A DNA stretch of 64,000 nucleotides, taken from Agrococcus jejuensis. GTDB taxonomy: Bacteria > Actinomycetota > Actinomycetes > Actinomycetales > Microbacteriaceae. Made by a program: the position numbers and the translations under genes. Positions within the stretch are counted from its first letter, which is position 1, and the number at the start of each line of letters is the position of its first letter. The stretch is from the NCBI RefSeq assembly GCF_900099705.1, contig NZ_LT629695.1:620001-684000 (forward strand). Direction: 5' to 3'. Positions 8,671 to 16,194 of the stretch are shown here, in pieces. The notes beneath the pieces were generated by a model. It saw only the letters and a program-made list of their open reading frames with translations, made no database searches and was not told the DNA's origin.

Positions 8671-9129
8671 ATGGGACTGCGCTCCATCGGTCATGCCACG
8701 GGTCGCGCCGCGCACACGGCGCTCCAGCCGGTGCAGCGCGCGCTGTTCTCGCGCCCCGTCGCCGTGCCCGGGTACCACCTGGCGACGCAGGCGGCGCTCG
8801 CGTGGGGTCGCCTGCTCGGTGGCGAGGTGCGGCGCGAGGGCGAGCTGCACGTCGTCTCGGGGCTGCCGACGTGGGCGTTCGGCCGCGGCGGCACGACCGT
8901 GGGCGCGACGTTCCTCACGCATGCGAACGTGTCGGCCGACGTGCTCGCGCACGAGGAGGTGCACCGGCAGCAGTGGCTGCGGTACGGCCTCGCGTTCATC
9001 CCCATGTACTACGCCGCCGGCATCGACGCGCTCACGAACCGGTACGAGATCGAGGCGGGCCTCGAGCTCGGCGGCTACCTGCCGAAGCAGCGCGCGCCGC
9101 GTCCGCGCCGCAAGCCCACCGCCTCCTAG
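8671..9129 (+). CDS. Conserved hypothetical protein with an HEEVH (HExxH) motif
   Basis: A 152-residue protein of unknown function belonging to a small actinobacterial family that I recall being labelled 'Fe-S oxidoreductase' in databases. The only cysteine-free signature visible is AHEEVHRQQW (about residue 93), a possible zinc-binding HExxH helix, with a downstream NRYEIEAGLELGGY that could supply a third ligand (Glu). No [4Fe-4S] cysteine cluster is present, so the iron-sulfur label is not supported. A hydrophobic segment (LAFIPMYYAAGI) may be membrane-associated. It is divergent from mshA with about 80 bases between starts. Confidence 0.7.
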   Translation: MGLRSIGHATGRAAHTALQPVQRALFSRPVAVPGYHLATQAALAWGRLLGGEVRREGELHVVSGLPTWAFGRGGTTVGATFLTHANVSADVLAHEEVHRQQWLRYGLAFIPMYYAAGIDALTNRYEIEAGLELGGYLPKQRAPRPRRKPTAS

Positions 9130-9515
9130 GCCTTCGGCTGCTGCAGCTGCACGAGGTTGCCGCACGTGTCGTCGAAGACGGCGATGAGCGCCATGCCGAC
9201 GTCGGTCGGCGGCTGCGTGAAGACGACGCCCGCGGCCTCGAGGCGCGCGTGCTCGGCGGCGAGGTCGTCGACCTGCAGCACGAGCAGCGGGATGCCGTCC
9301 TCGCGCAGCGCGTCGCGGTACGGCGCGACCGCGGGGTGGCCGCTGGGCTCGAGCAGCAGCTCGATGCCGCCCTCGTCGCCCGGCTCGACGAGCGTGAGCC
9401 ACGCGTCGGCGCCCAGCGGCACGTCGTGCTTCACGGCGAAGCCGAGCGTCTCGGTGTAGAACGTGCGGGCGGCGGCCTGGTCGTCGACGAAGACGCTCGT
9501 CAGTCGGATCCTCAT
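9126..9515 (-). CDS. VOC-family (glyoxalase/bleomycin-resistance fold) protein
   Basis: A 129-residue vicinal-oxygen-chelate protein with two beta-alpha-beta-beta-beta halves: an N-terminal VFVDDQAAARTFYTETLGF, a middle GGIELLLEPSGHPA, and a C-terminal FDDTCGNLVQLQQ where metal ligands usually lie. Substrate unknown; related small VOC proteins detoxify electrophiles or bind antibiotics. The ATG overlaps the ArsR stop as ATGA (9512-9515), so it is translated from the ArsR message. Its 3' end abuts the converging HEEVH gene (4-base overlap). Confidence 0.85.
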   Translation of the reverse strand: MRIRLTSVFVDDQAAARTFYTETLGFAVKHDVPLGADAWLTLVEPGDEGGIELLLEPSGHPAVAPYRDALREDGIPLLVLQVDDLAAEHARLEAAGVVFTQPPTDVGMALIAVFDDTCGNLVQLQQPKA

Positions 9516-9811
9516 GGTGCGGTCCTCTCGGAGTCGGTGGATGCGGGGATGCGCCACCGCTCGACGATCTCGGCGAGCGGAGCGGGGTCGAACGTGTGCA
9601 CCTTCGTGCGGCCGCGACGCTCGGCGCGCACGAGGCCGGCCTCCTCGAGCACAGCGAGGTGCTGCGAGATCGCCTGCCGCGACGACGTGAGGCCGTGCCG
9701 CATCGCGAGCGCGCCGCACAGCTCGAAGAGCGTCTGCTCGTCGCGCTCGCTCAGCAGGTCGAGCAGCAGACGCCGGGTCTCGTCGTCGATCGCGCGGTAG
9801 ACGTCGGGCAC
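9512..9811 (-). CDS. ArsR-family winged-helix repressor
   Basis: A 99-residue regulator. The winged helix covers about residues 5-85, with recognition helix region SRQAISQHLAVLEEAGLV, wing RRGRTKVHTF, and C-terminal LAEIVERWR typical of ArsR proteins paired with VOC or SRPBCC partners. No cysteine metal-binding (ELCVCDL) motif is present, so a metal sensor is unlikely. I place the start at GTG 9811 (PDVYRAIDDETRR, the standard family N-terminus), which lies 7 nt after a -10 box; a TTG at 9829 is an alternative. It probably represses itself and the VOC gene through the palindrome at 9824-9843. Confidence 0.88.
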   Translation of the reverse strand: MPDVYRAIDDETRRLLLDLLSERDEQTLFELCGALAMRHGLTSSRQAISQHLAVLEEAGLVRAERRGRTKVHTFDPAPLAEIVERWRIPASTDSERTAP

Positions 9812-9818
9812 GGGATCG

Positions 9819-9848
9819 ACGATATGCAAGCGTTGGGTTGCATGTCAA
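9819..9848 (-). promoter_or_regulatory. Promoter and ArsR operator of the arsR-VOC operon
   Basis: On the minus strand TTGACA (9848-9843) is followed after 18 nt by TATCGT (9824-9819), then 7 nt to GTG 9811. Between the boxes lies the inverted repeat ATGCAA-8 nt-TTGCAT (9824-9843), with a third TTGCAT at 9863-9868. The position is ideal for autorepression. Confidence 0.7.
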
Positions 9849-9881
9849 GGGCAAGCGACGAGTTGCATGTCTTCGACGCTC

Positions 9882-11306
9882 CTACGCCGCGAAGCGCCTC
9901 CGGCCGACGTGCTCCCATGGGATGCGGCGCTCGAGCTGGCGGCCGATGGCGAGCAGCGTCGCCTCCTCGCCAGGGCGCCCGATGAGGTGCGCGCCCATCG
10001 GCAGCCCCTCGGCGGTCTCGTGCACCGGCAGCGTGATGGCCGGCAGGCCCGAGACGTTCACGAACGACGTGTGCGGCGTGTGGCGCACCTGCTGGCGGAA
10101 CGACTCCTCGGGGTCGTCGCCGTACCAGTCGAGCGGGCGGGCGGGCAGCGCCGTCGTGGGCGTGAGCACGGCGTCGTACGGCGCGAACGCCGTGACGACG
10201 GTGCGCTCGTAGGCGGTGAACAGGGCCACGCCCTGCGTGACCTGTCCGGGCGTGAGCGCGCGCCCCGCATCCGCGAGCCACGCCGTGAGCGGCTCGACCC
10301 GCTCGCGCTGCGCGTCGGTGAACGGGATGCCGGCGGCGCCGAACTGCCAGAGCGTGCGGAACGTGTCGGCGTAGCCGGGCAAGGCCGGCATCGCGAGGTC
10401 GTCGACGTCGTGGCCGAGCGCCGAGAGCTCGCGCACGGCGACGGCGACGGCGTCGCGCGCGTCCTGCGAGATCGCGACGTCGACGGCGTCGTCCCACGGC
10501 GTGCCCTCGAGCACGGCGATGCGGAACCGGCCCTCGCCGCGCGTCGCGGCCGCGAGCAGCGAGCCGCCGTCGAGCTCGGGCGAGCGCAGCGTCGTGCGGT
10601 GCGGCACGACGCCGTTGACGCGGCCGAGCATGGCCTCCATCAGCAGCGCGGCGTCGCGCACCGTGCGCGCGATGGGGCCGGCGACCGACAGGCCGCCGAT
10701 CTGCCCGAGGCCCGAGTGGGCCGGCACGCGACCGCGCGACGGCTTGAGGCCCACGAGGCCGCAGACGGAGGCGGGGATGCGGATGGAGCCGCCGCCGTCG
10801 CTGCCGGGCGCAAACGGCAGCAGACCCGCGGCGACTGCGGCGGCCGCACCGCCCGACGAGCCGCCCGCACCGAGGTCGGGGCGGCCGGGCAGCGTCGTGT
10901 GGCCCGTGAGGGCGCTCGACGTGTGCCCCGAGAAGCCGAACTCCGGCGTCGCCGTCTTGCCGAGGCTCACGCCGCCCGCGGCGTCGAGCACGTCGACGAT
11001 CGGATCGGAGACCGAGGGCACGAAGCCCTCGCGTGCGCGCGAGCCGAACTGCGTCGGCACGCCGGCGCGCTGCACGAGGTCCTTGTCGGCGAACGGCAGG
11101 CCGAGGATGACGGGCGTGCGGTCGTCGGCGGCGTCGATCGCATCGGCGCGGGCGAGCGCGGCATCGACGGTGACCGTGACGAAGGCGTTGGACGCGTCGC
11201 GCTCGATGCGGGCGAGGTAGTGCTCGGCGACCTCTCGGGCGGAGACGCGCCTGCGATGCAGGGCGTCCCAGAGGTCGAGGGCCGTGAGCTCGTGCAGCGC
11301 CGTCAC
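9882..11306 (-). CDS. Amidase signature family hydrolase
   Basis: A 474-residue cytosolic amidase of the GatA/fatty-acid-amide-hydrolase superfamily. The Ser-cisSer-Lys triad is readable: lysine in LPFADKDLV (near residue 74), cis-serine in GGSSGGAAAAVAAG, nucleophile serine in SDGGGSIRIPASVCGL. The rest matches stand-alone amidases rather than GatA, and no gatB or gatC is adjacent, so a tRNA amidotransferase role is rejected. Substrate unknown. The GTG start at 11306 lies 6 nt after a TAGGCT box, implying its own leaderless promoter. Confidence 0.9.
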   Translation of the reverse strand: MTALHELTALDLWDALHRRRVSAREVAEHYLARIERDASNAFVTVTVDAALARADAIDAADDRTPVILGLPFADKDLVQRAGVPTQFGSRAREGFVPSVSDPIVDVLDAAGGVSLGKTATPEFGFSGHTSSALTGHTTLPGRPDLGAGGSSGGAAAAVAAGLLPFAPGSDGGGSIRIPASVCGLVGLKPSRGRVPAHSGLGQIGGLSVAGPIARTVRDAALLMEAMLGRVNGVVPHRTTLRSPELDGGSLLAAATRGEGRFRIAVLEGTPWDDAVDVAISQDARDAVAVAVRELSALGHDVDDLAMPALPGYADTFRTLWQFGAAGIPFTDAQRERVEPLTAWLADAGRALTPGQVTQGVALFTAYERTVVTAFAPYDAVLTPTTALPARPLDWYGDDPEESFRQQVRHTPHTSFVNVSGLPAITLPVHETAEGLPMGAHLIGRPGEEATLLAIGRQLERRIPWEHVGRRRFAA

Positions 11307-11312
11307 CGTTCG

Positions 11313-11318
11313 AGCCTA
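11313..11318 (-). promoter_or_regulatory. -10 box of leaderless amidase promoter
   Basis: TAGGCT on the minus strand, 6 nt before GTG 11306. Confidence 0.5.
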
Positions 11319-11344
11319 ACGACCCGTCGGCGACGCTCCCCCAC

Positions 11345-11502
11345 CAGCTGGTCGAGGAGCGCGCGAGCGCAGCGAGCACGCGTCACGAGACCACGCGACG
11401 TGCGCGCTCGACGCGACCATGCGCATGGCTGGCCAGGAGCCGCGGTCGCGTGGTCTCGTGACGCGTGCTCGCCCAGGGGCTCGCGCGCTCCTCGACCAGC
11501 TG
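11345..11502. repeat. Extragenic palindromic element family B, copy 1 (about 158 bp)
   Basis: A long inverted repeat with ends cagctggtcgaggagcgcgc / gcgcgctcctcgaccagctg. The inner arms contain GTCACGAGACCACGCGAC and its complement, around an unpaired core of about 44 bases. It begins just after the stop of the 11509-11907 gene. A second, same-length copy lies at 31755-31912 with a matching core, so it behaves as one mobile or amplifiable unit rather than a chance terminator. No ORF is inside. Confidence 0.9.
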
Positions 11503-11508
11503 CGGGAC

Positions 11509-11907
11509 CTACGAGTACCGACCCGCCCTGCGCTGCTGCCGCATCCGCTCGGTGCGCTCGCGCATCTGGTCGCGGGAGACGTAGTTCGTGAGCTCCTTGA
11601 AGGGGTCGCGGCCGACGAAGCGCGGCACCTCCGCGCGCAGCGCGGCGACGGCCTTCGCGAGCTCGAAGTACTCGCCGATGCGCGTGCCGTGGCCCGGGTC
11701 GATGTGCCGCAGCCGCGCCTCGAATCGCTCGGTGCCCTGCACGACGATGCGCCGCACGGTGCCGCGACTCACGCCCGCGACCGACACGAGCCACAAGCCC
11801 TCGCCGAGCGCCGTCACGATGGCCTGCGTGCCCGCCGCCTGCGCAGCCGCGACGGCCTTCGCCTCGGCCTCGATGCGGGCCGCCTTCCACTCGTCGTACG
11901 TCGCCAT
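11509..11907 (-). CDS. Conserved hypothetical protein, basic C-terminus
   Basis: A 132-residue soluble protein with no domain I recognise. It has a helical N-terminus (DEWKAARIEAEAKAVAAAQA), a central beta-rich part (LWLVSVAGVSRGTVRRIVVQ), and a very basic C-terminal helix (RDQMRERTERMRQQRRAGR) that could bind nucleic acid. The ATG at 11907 is the last start before a long open stretch that otherwise overlaps the opposite-strand ABC transporter gene. Coding potential is supported by codon pattern and clear boundaries only. Confidence 0.6.
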   Translation of the reverse strand: MATYDEWKAARIEAEAKAVAAAQAAGTQAIVTALGEGLWLVSVAGVSRGTVRRIVVQGTERFEARLRHIDPGHGTRIGEYFELAKAVAALRAEVPRFVGRDPFKELTNYVSRDQMRERTERMRQQRRAGRYS

Positions 11908-12060
11908 GGCGCGAGCATGGCACCGAGCACCGACACGACCCGCGCCTCCCCCGGGATGCCCCGGTACCGGCGCGCGTCCACCCGGGGTACCACGGCATCC
12001 GCGGCAGGTTCCTCCCCTGCGACGACGCGGCGACCCGCCCCGCACGGGCACGGTGGATGC

Positions 12061-12972
12061 ATGATCGTTGCAGAGCACCTCACCAAGCGCTACGGCGCGA
12101 AGGTCGCGGTCGACGACGTCGGCTTCGAGGTCCGCCCGGGCCTCGTCACCGGCTTCCTCGGCCCCAACGGTGCGGGCAAGTCCACCACGATGCGCATGAT
12201 CGTCGGACTCGACCGCCCCGACGCCGGATCCGTCACCGTCTCCGGCGTGCCCTACCGCGAGCTGCGCTCGCCGCTCACCGAGGTCGGCGCGCTGCTCGAC
12301 GCCAAGGCGTGGCACCCCGGCCGCACCGCGGAGCGGCACCTGCTGGGCCTCGCCGCCACGCACGGCATCGGCAAGGACCGCGTGCGGGAGGTGCTCGAGA
12401 TCACCGGTCTCGAGTCCGTCGCCCGCAAGCGCGTCGGCGGCTTCTCGCTCGGCATGGGCCAGCGGCTCGGCATCGCGTCGGCGCTGCTCGGCGACCCGCA
12501 CACGCTCATCCTCGACGAGCCCGTCAACGGCCTCGACCCCGAGGGCGTCGCCTGGGTGCGCCGCCTGCTGCGCGGCCTCGCCGCCGAGGGTCGGGCCGTG
12601 CTGCTGTCGTCGCACCTCATGAGCGAGATGGCGCAGGTCGCCGACCGCGTCGTCGTGCTCGGCAAGGGCCGCGTGCTCGCCGACCAGTCGATCGACGAGA
12701 TGCTCGGCGTGCAGGGCGGGCCCGTCGTGCTCGTGCGCGGCACCGGCGTCGACCGCCTGGCGCACCTGCTCGCATCCGACGACGTCACCACGACGCAGAT
12801 CGCCCCCGACGCCGTCGAGGTGTCGGGCGTGCCCGCGCCGCGCATCGCCGAGGTCGCAGTGGGCGCCGGCATCGGCATCGAGGAGCTCGCGCCCCGCAAG
12901 GCGACGCTCGAGGAGCGCTACATGGCGCTCACGAGCGACGCCGTCGAGTACAGGACGGAGGCGGTCCGATGA
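12061..12972 (+). CDS. ABC transporter ATP-binding protein (DrrA/BcrA-like exporter)
   Basis: A 303-residue ATPase: Walker A GPNGAGKSTTMRM (about residue 38), signature SLGMGQRLGIAS, Walker B LILDEPVNGLDP, and switch His in LLSSHLMSE. The C-terminal 80 residues are the extension typical of antibiotic or peptide exporters. The signature is SLGMG instead of LSGGQ, a normal variant in this subfamily. It is followed by its permease in ATGA overlap (12969-12972) and then by a two-component system, the arrangement of cell-envelope-stress or antimicrobial-peptide export modules. Confidence 0.93.
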   Translation: MIVAEHLTKRYGAKVAVDDVGFEVRPGLVTGFLGPNGAGKSTTMRMIVGLDRPDAGSVTVSGVPYRELRSPLTEVGALLDAKAWHPGRTAERHLLGLAATHGIGKDRVREVLEITGLESVARKRVGGFSLGMGQRLGIASALLGDPHTLILDEPVNGLDPEGVAWVRRLLRGLAAEGRAVLLSSHLMSEMAQVADRVVVLGKGRVLADQSIDEMLGVQGGPVVLVRGTGVDRLAHLLASDDVTTTQIAPDAVEVSGVPAPRIAEVAVGAGIGIEELAPRKATLEERYMALTSDAVEYRTEAVR

Positions 12973-13823
12973 GCACCGCAGCAGCCACGACCGACGCGCC
13001 CGACGTGCGTCGCGCCACCTACCGCGAGACCCCGCACCACGTGTCGTTCGGCGGCGTGCTGCGCTCGGAGTGGATCAAGCTCACGAGCGTGCGCTCCATC
13101 GGATGGGCGATCGCGATCGCCGTCGTCATCACCGCGGGCCTCGGCGCCCTCGCGACGCTCGCGACCCTCGCGACGGCGCCCGAGGACATGCCGCTCGAGG
13201 CGCTGTTCGCGCAGGTGCCCATCGCATCCCTCGGATCGTCGGGCCTGCTGGTGTCGCAGCTCGTGTTCGCGATCATCGGCGTCATCGCCATCACGGGCGA
13301 GTACGGCTCGGGCCAGATCCGCTCGTCGTTCACGGCCGTGCCGTCGCGCCTGCCCGTGCTGGGCGCGAAGGCGCTCGTGCTGGGCCTCATCGCGTTCGTC
13401 GCGAGCGGCCTCGCCCTCGCCGTCGGCATGGCCTCGACGATCGGTGTCGCCGCATCCTTCGGCGTCGCGATCGATGACATGGGCATCGACGCGTCCGTCG
13501 GCTACGCCGTGCTCGGCGGCGCCGTGTACCTCGCGCTGCTCACGGTGTTCTCCCTCGCGGTCGGCGCCCTCGTGCGCTCGGGCGCCGGCGGCATCGCGAT
13601 CGCGCTCGGCGTGCTGCTCGTGCTGCCCGTCGTCATGGGTCTCATCCCGTTCGAGTGGGTGCAGGATGCGTCGCCGTACCTGCTGTCGAACGGCGGCATG
13701 CAGCTGTCGCTGCCGGGCCTCGAGCCCACGAGCGACTTCTGGCGCGGGCTCGCCGTGACGGCCGCGTGGCCGGCCGTCGCGCTCGTCGGCGCAGCGGCCG
13801 CACTCGTCAGGCGCGACGCGTAG
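12969..13823 (+). CDS. ABC-2 type transporter permease
   Basis: A 284-residue integral membrane protein with about six helices. A cytoplasmic N-terminus ending LRSEWIKLTSVRS (the usual ABC-2 entry motif) precedes helix 1, and the GEYGSGQIRSSFTAVPSR loop is diagnostic of bacitracin/lantibiotic-type ABC-2 permeases. It forms the channel for the ATPase encoded just upstream. The ATGA overlap shows coupling. Confidence 0.92.
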   Translation: MSTAAATTDAPDVRRATYRETPHHVSFGGVLRSEWIKLTSVRSIGWAIAIAVVITAGLGALATLATLATAPEDMPLEALFAQVPIASLGSSGLLVSQLVFAIIGVIAITGEYGSGQIRSSFTAVPSRLPVLGAKALVLGLIAFVASGLALAVGMASTIGVAASFGVAIDDMGIDASVGYAVLGGAVYLALLTVFSLAVGALVRSGAGGIAIALGVLLVLPVVMGLIPFEWVQDASPYLLSNGGMQLSLPGLEPTSDFWRGLAVTAAWPAVALVGAAAALVRRDA

Positions 13824-13834
13824 GGTCGAGCCTC

Positions 13835-15088
13835 GTGACGACCGCGCACGGCACCCCCGACGTCCGCGTCGGGGGTGCCGTCGCGCTGCCGCGTCCGCCC
13901 GGCGTGCTGCGCCGGTTCACGGCCAGGCATCCTCGGCTCGTCGACTGGACGCTCGCGATCGGCACGCAGCTGCCGGTGCTCGTCATCGGCGTCATCCTCG
14001 CCGCGTTCGACGCGACGCAGCGCGTCGACGGCCTGCTCATGGCCGGCGTCGCGCTCGTCGCGGGCGCCGCGCTGCTGTGGCGTCGGCGCTGGCCGCTGCT
14101 GCCGACGCTCGTCTGCGCGGCGCTGCTCACCATCCCATCCGAGCTCGCCGCCGGCGGCTGGCTCGCGATCTACGTCGCCCTCTACTCGGTCGGCGCGTAC
14201 GGCAAGCCGCTGCACGTGTGGATCGGCGTCGCCGCGGCCACGGCGGGCTCGCTCGTCGGCACCCTCGTCGTCCCCTCGCTCGAGCCGCTGTCGATCGGCC
14301 CGGTCGTCTCGATCAACCTCGTCGGGCTCGCCTCCTACGTCGTCGCCGTGCTGCTCGGCACGTCGGTGCGCGGCCGGCGCGCGTACGTCGCGGCGCTCAT
14401 CGCCCGCGCCGACGACCTCGCCCGCGAGCGCGAGAAGCAGGCGCAGCTCGCCGTTGCCGCCGAGCGCTCCCGCATCGCGCGCGAGATGCACGACGTCGTG
14501 AGCCACGGCCTCACCGTCATGGTCACGCTCGCCGAGGGCTCCGCGGCGCAGGCGGCGCGCGACCCCGAGCGCGCCGCCGACACCATGCGCCGCGTCGCCG
14601 ACACCGGCCGCGACTCCCTCGCCGAGATGCGCAGGCTGCTCGGCGTGCTGCGCGAGCCCGGCGACGCCGCCGACCGCGCGCCGCAGCCCGCCGCCGGCGA
14701 CCTGCACGCGCTCGTCGCCTCGTTCCGCGACGTCGGGATGCCCGTGCGGCTCACGACGTCGGGCGCGGCGATCGCCGACCAGACCCTCGCGCTCACGGTG
14801 CACCGCATCGTGCAGGAGGCGCTGACGAACGCGATGCGGCACGCGTCGGATGCCGCGCGCGTCGAGGTCGACGTGCGGCACGGCTCGGGCGTCGTGCGCG
14901 TGGAGGTCGTCGACGACGGCACCGGGGCGCCCGCCGCCACGACGGGCGCGGGCCGCGGCCTCGTGGGCATGCGCGAGCGCGTCGCCCTCTTCGCCGGCGA
15001 CGTCGTCGCCGGCCCGCGCGAGCCGACGGGTTGGCGCGTCGTCGCCACCCTCCACGAGACCCCCACCGCCGAGCAGGAGCCCGCATGA
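13835..15088 (+). CDS. NarL-type sensor histidine kinase
   Basis: A 417-residue membrane kinase. Four to five helices fill about residues 33-180, followed by the HisKA_3 dimerisation domain with the phospho-acceptor histidine in ERSRIAREMHDVVSHGLTVM (about residue 216) and a HATPase domain with VQEALTNAMRHA (N box) and VVDDGTG / GRGLVGMRERV (G boxes). The short extracytoplasmic loops suggest sensing within the membrane, as in kinases that watch an adjacent ABC transporter. GTG 13835 follows AGGGTCGAG 3-4 nt upstream. It overlaps its response regulator as ATGA. Confidence 0.92.
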   Translation: MTTAHGTPDVRVGGAVALPRPPGVLRRFTARHPRLVDWTLAIGTQLPVLVIGVILAAFDATQRVDGLLMAGVALVAGAALLWRRRWPLLPTLVCAALLTIPSELAAGGWLAIYVALYSVGAYGKPLHVWIGVAAATAGSLVGTLVVPSLEPLSIGPVVSINLVGLASYVVAVLLGTSVRGRRAYVAALIARADDLAREREKQAQLAVAAERSRIAREMHDVVSHGLTVMVTLAEGSAAQAARDPERAADTMRRVADTGRDSLAEMRRLLGVLREPGDAADRAPQPAAGDLHALVASFRDVGMPVRLTTSGAAIADQTLALTVHRIVQEALTNAMRHASDAARVEVDVRHGSGVVRVEVVDDGTGAPAATTGAGRGLVGMRERVALFAGDVVAGPREPTGWRVVATLHETPTAEQEPA

Positions 15089-15735
15089 CCATCCGCATCG
15101 CCCTCGTCGACGACCAGGAGCTCGTGCGCCTCGGCTTCCGCATGGTGCTCGAGGCCGAGCCCGACGTCGAGGTCGTCGGCGAGGCCGGCGACGGCGCCGC
15201 CGGAGCCGCGCTCGCGGCGCGCGGCGACGTCGACGTCGTGCTCATGGACGTGCGCATGCCCGGCGTCGACGGCATCGCCGCGACCGAGCGCATCACGGCC
15301 GCCGCGACGCATCCGAAGGTGCTCGTGCTCACGACGTTCGACCTCGACGAGTACGCCTACGCCGCCCTGCGCGCCGGGGCGAGCGGCTTCCTGCTGAAGG
15401 ATGCGCGCCCCGCCGAGCTCGTCGCCGCCATCCGCGCCGTGCACGCGGGCGATGCCGCGCTCGCGCCCACGGTCACGCGGCGCATGCTGGACCACTTCGC
15501 GACGTCCGCGCCCGTCGAGACCGACGCATCCGCCCTCGAGGTGCTCACGCCGCGCGAGCGCGAGTTCCTCGTGGCGATCGCGGAGGGCCTCACGAACGAC
15601 GAGCTCGCGCGCCGCTTCGTGCTGTCGGAGTCGACCGTGAAGACCCACGTCGGCCGCCTGCTGCGCAAGCTCGACGCCCGCGACCGCGTGCAGCTCGTGA
15701 TCCTCGCCTACGACCTCGGTCTCGTGGGCCGCTGA
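15085..15735 (+). CDS. NarL/LuxR-family response regulator
   Basis: A 216-residue partner of the kinase. Receiver domain residues 1-120, with the acidic pair DD (about 9-10), phospho-acceptor Asp in VVLMDVRMPGVDG (about 55), the Thr switch (VLTTFD) and Lys in FLLKDA. The LuxR-type helix-turn-helix spans about 150-205: LTPREREFLVAIAEGLTNDE and SESTVKTHVGRLLRKL. It probably controls the ABC exporter encoded upstream in the same run of genes. Confidence 0.95.
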   Translation: MTIRIALVDDQELVRLGFRMVLEAEPDVEVVGEAGDGAAGAALAARGDVDVVLMDVRMPGVDGIAATERITAAATHPKVLVLTTFDLDEYAYAALRAGASGFLLKDARPAELVAAIRAVHAGDAALAPTVTRRMLDHFATSAPVETDASALEVLTPREREFLVAIAEGLTNDELARRFVLSESTVKTHVGRLLRKLDARDRVQLVILAYDLGLVGR

Positions 15736-15751
15736 CGCCCTGGGGTCGCTT

Positions 15752-15820
15752 GCGTGTTGCAGGCGATTCCGCCTTTCGAGGGAAGATTCCCCTCAAGACC
15801 CGGAATCGCCTGCGAAACGC
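15752..15820. repeat. Extragenic palindrome family C, copy 1
   Basis: An inverted repeat with 20-bp arms (gcgtgttgcaggcgattccg / cggaatcgcctgcgaaacgc), a GC-rich linker containing TCGAGGGAAGATTCCCCTCAAG, and a weaker outer complementarity reaching about 15733-15836. It lies between converging genes (response regulator and GntR regulator). It is nearly identical to 18123-18191. Confidence 0.9.
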
Positions 15821-15831
15821 GACCAGGGGCG

Positions 15832-16194
15832 TCAGGGGCGCGGCGGCTCGGCGCCCGCGACCATGCGGGCGAGGTCGGCGCGCGAGACGCCGAGGCGCGC
15901 ACCCTCGGCGCGCAGCTCGTCCACGAGCTCGTGCAGGCGCACGCCCACGGGGCGGGCGTCGGTGCGGATGCGCGCACCGGCCCCGCGGCGCAGCTCGACG
16001 AGGCCGAGGTCGCGCAGCGACTGGTAGCCGCGCAGCACCGTGTGCATGTTGACGTCGAGCGCGTCGGCGAGCTCGCGCGCGGGCGGCAGTCGCTCCCCCT
16101 GCCGCAGCTCGCCGGCCTCGAACGCCGCACGCACCTGCCGGGCGATCTGCTCGTGCAGCGGCTCCGCGCGCGCGGGGTCGACGACGAAGCGCAT
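15832..16194 (-). CDS. GntR-family regulator, short YtrA-like type
   Basis: A 120-residue regulator: an N-terminal GntR winged helix (ARAEPLHEQIARQVRAAFEA, then LPPARELADALDVNMHTVLR as the recognition region, residues 1-75) and only about 45 C-terminal residues. This fits the YtrA subfamily, which lacks a ligand-binding domain and usually controls membrane-protein or ABC-transporter operons. It is the last gene of a three-gene run, with TGATG overlap to the gene before it. The palindrome at 18062-18085 is its likely operator. Confidence 0.9.
   Translation of the reverse strand: MRFVVDPARAEPLHEQIARQVRAAFEAGELRQGERLPPARELADALDVNMHTVLRGYQSLRDLGLVELRRGAGARIRTDARPVGVRLHELVDELRAEGARLGVSRADLARMVAGAEPPRP

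Noticed and set aside
8671..9129. Label 'Fe-S oxidoreductase' for the HEEVH protein
   Set aside because: No cysteine motif that could hold an iron-sulfur cluster is present.
9882..11306. GatA (tRNA amidotransferase subunit A)
   Set aside because: The amidase triad fits, but gatB and gatC are absent nearby and the flanking sequence matches stand-alone amidases.
11345..11502. Simple rho-independent terminator for the 11509-11907 gene
   Set aside because: The arms exceed 50 bases with a conserved core and an equal-length copy 20 kb away; termination may be a side effect but does not explain it.
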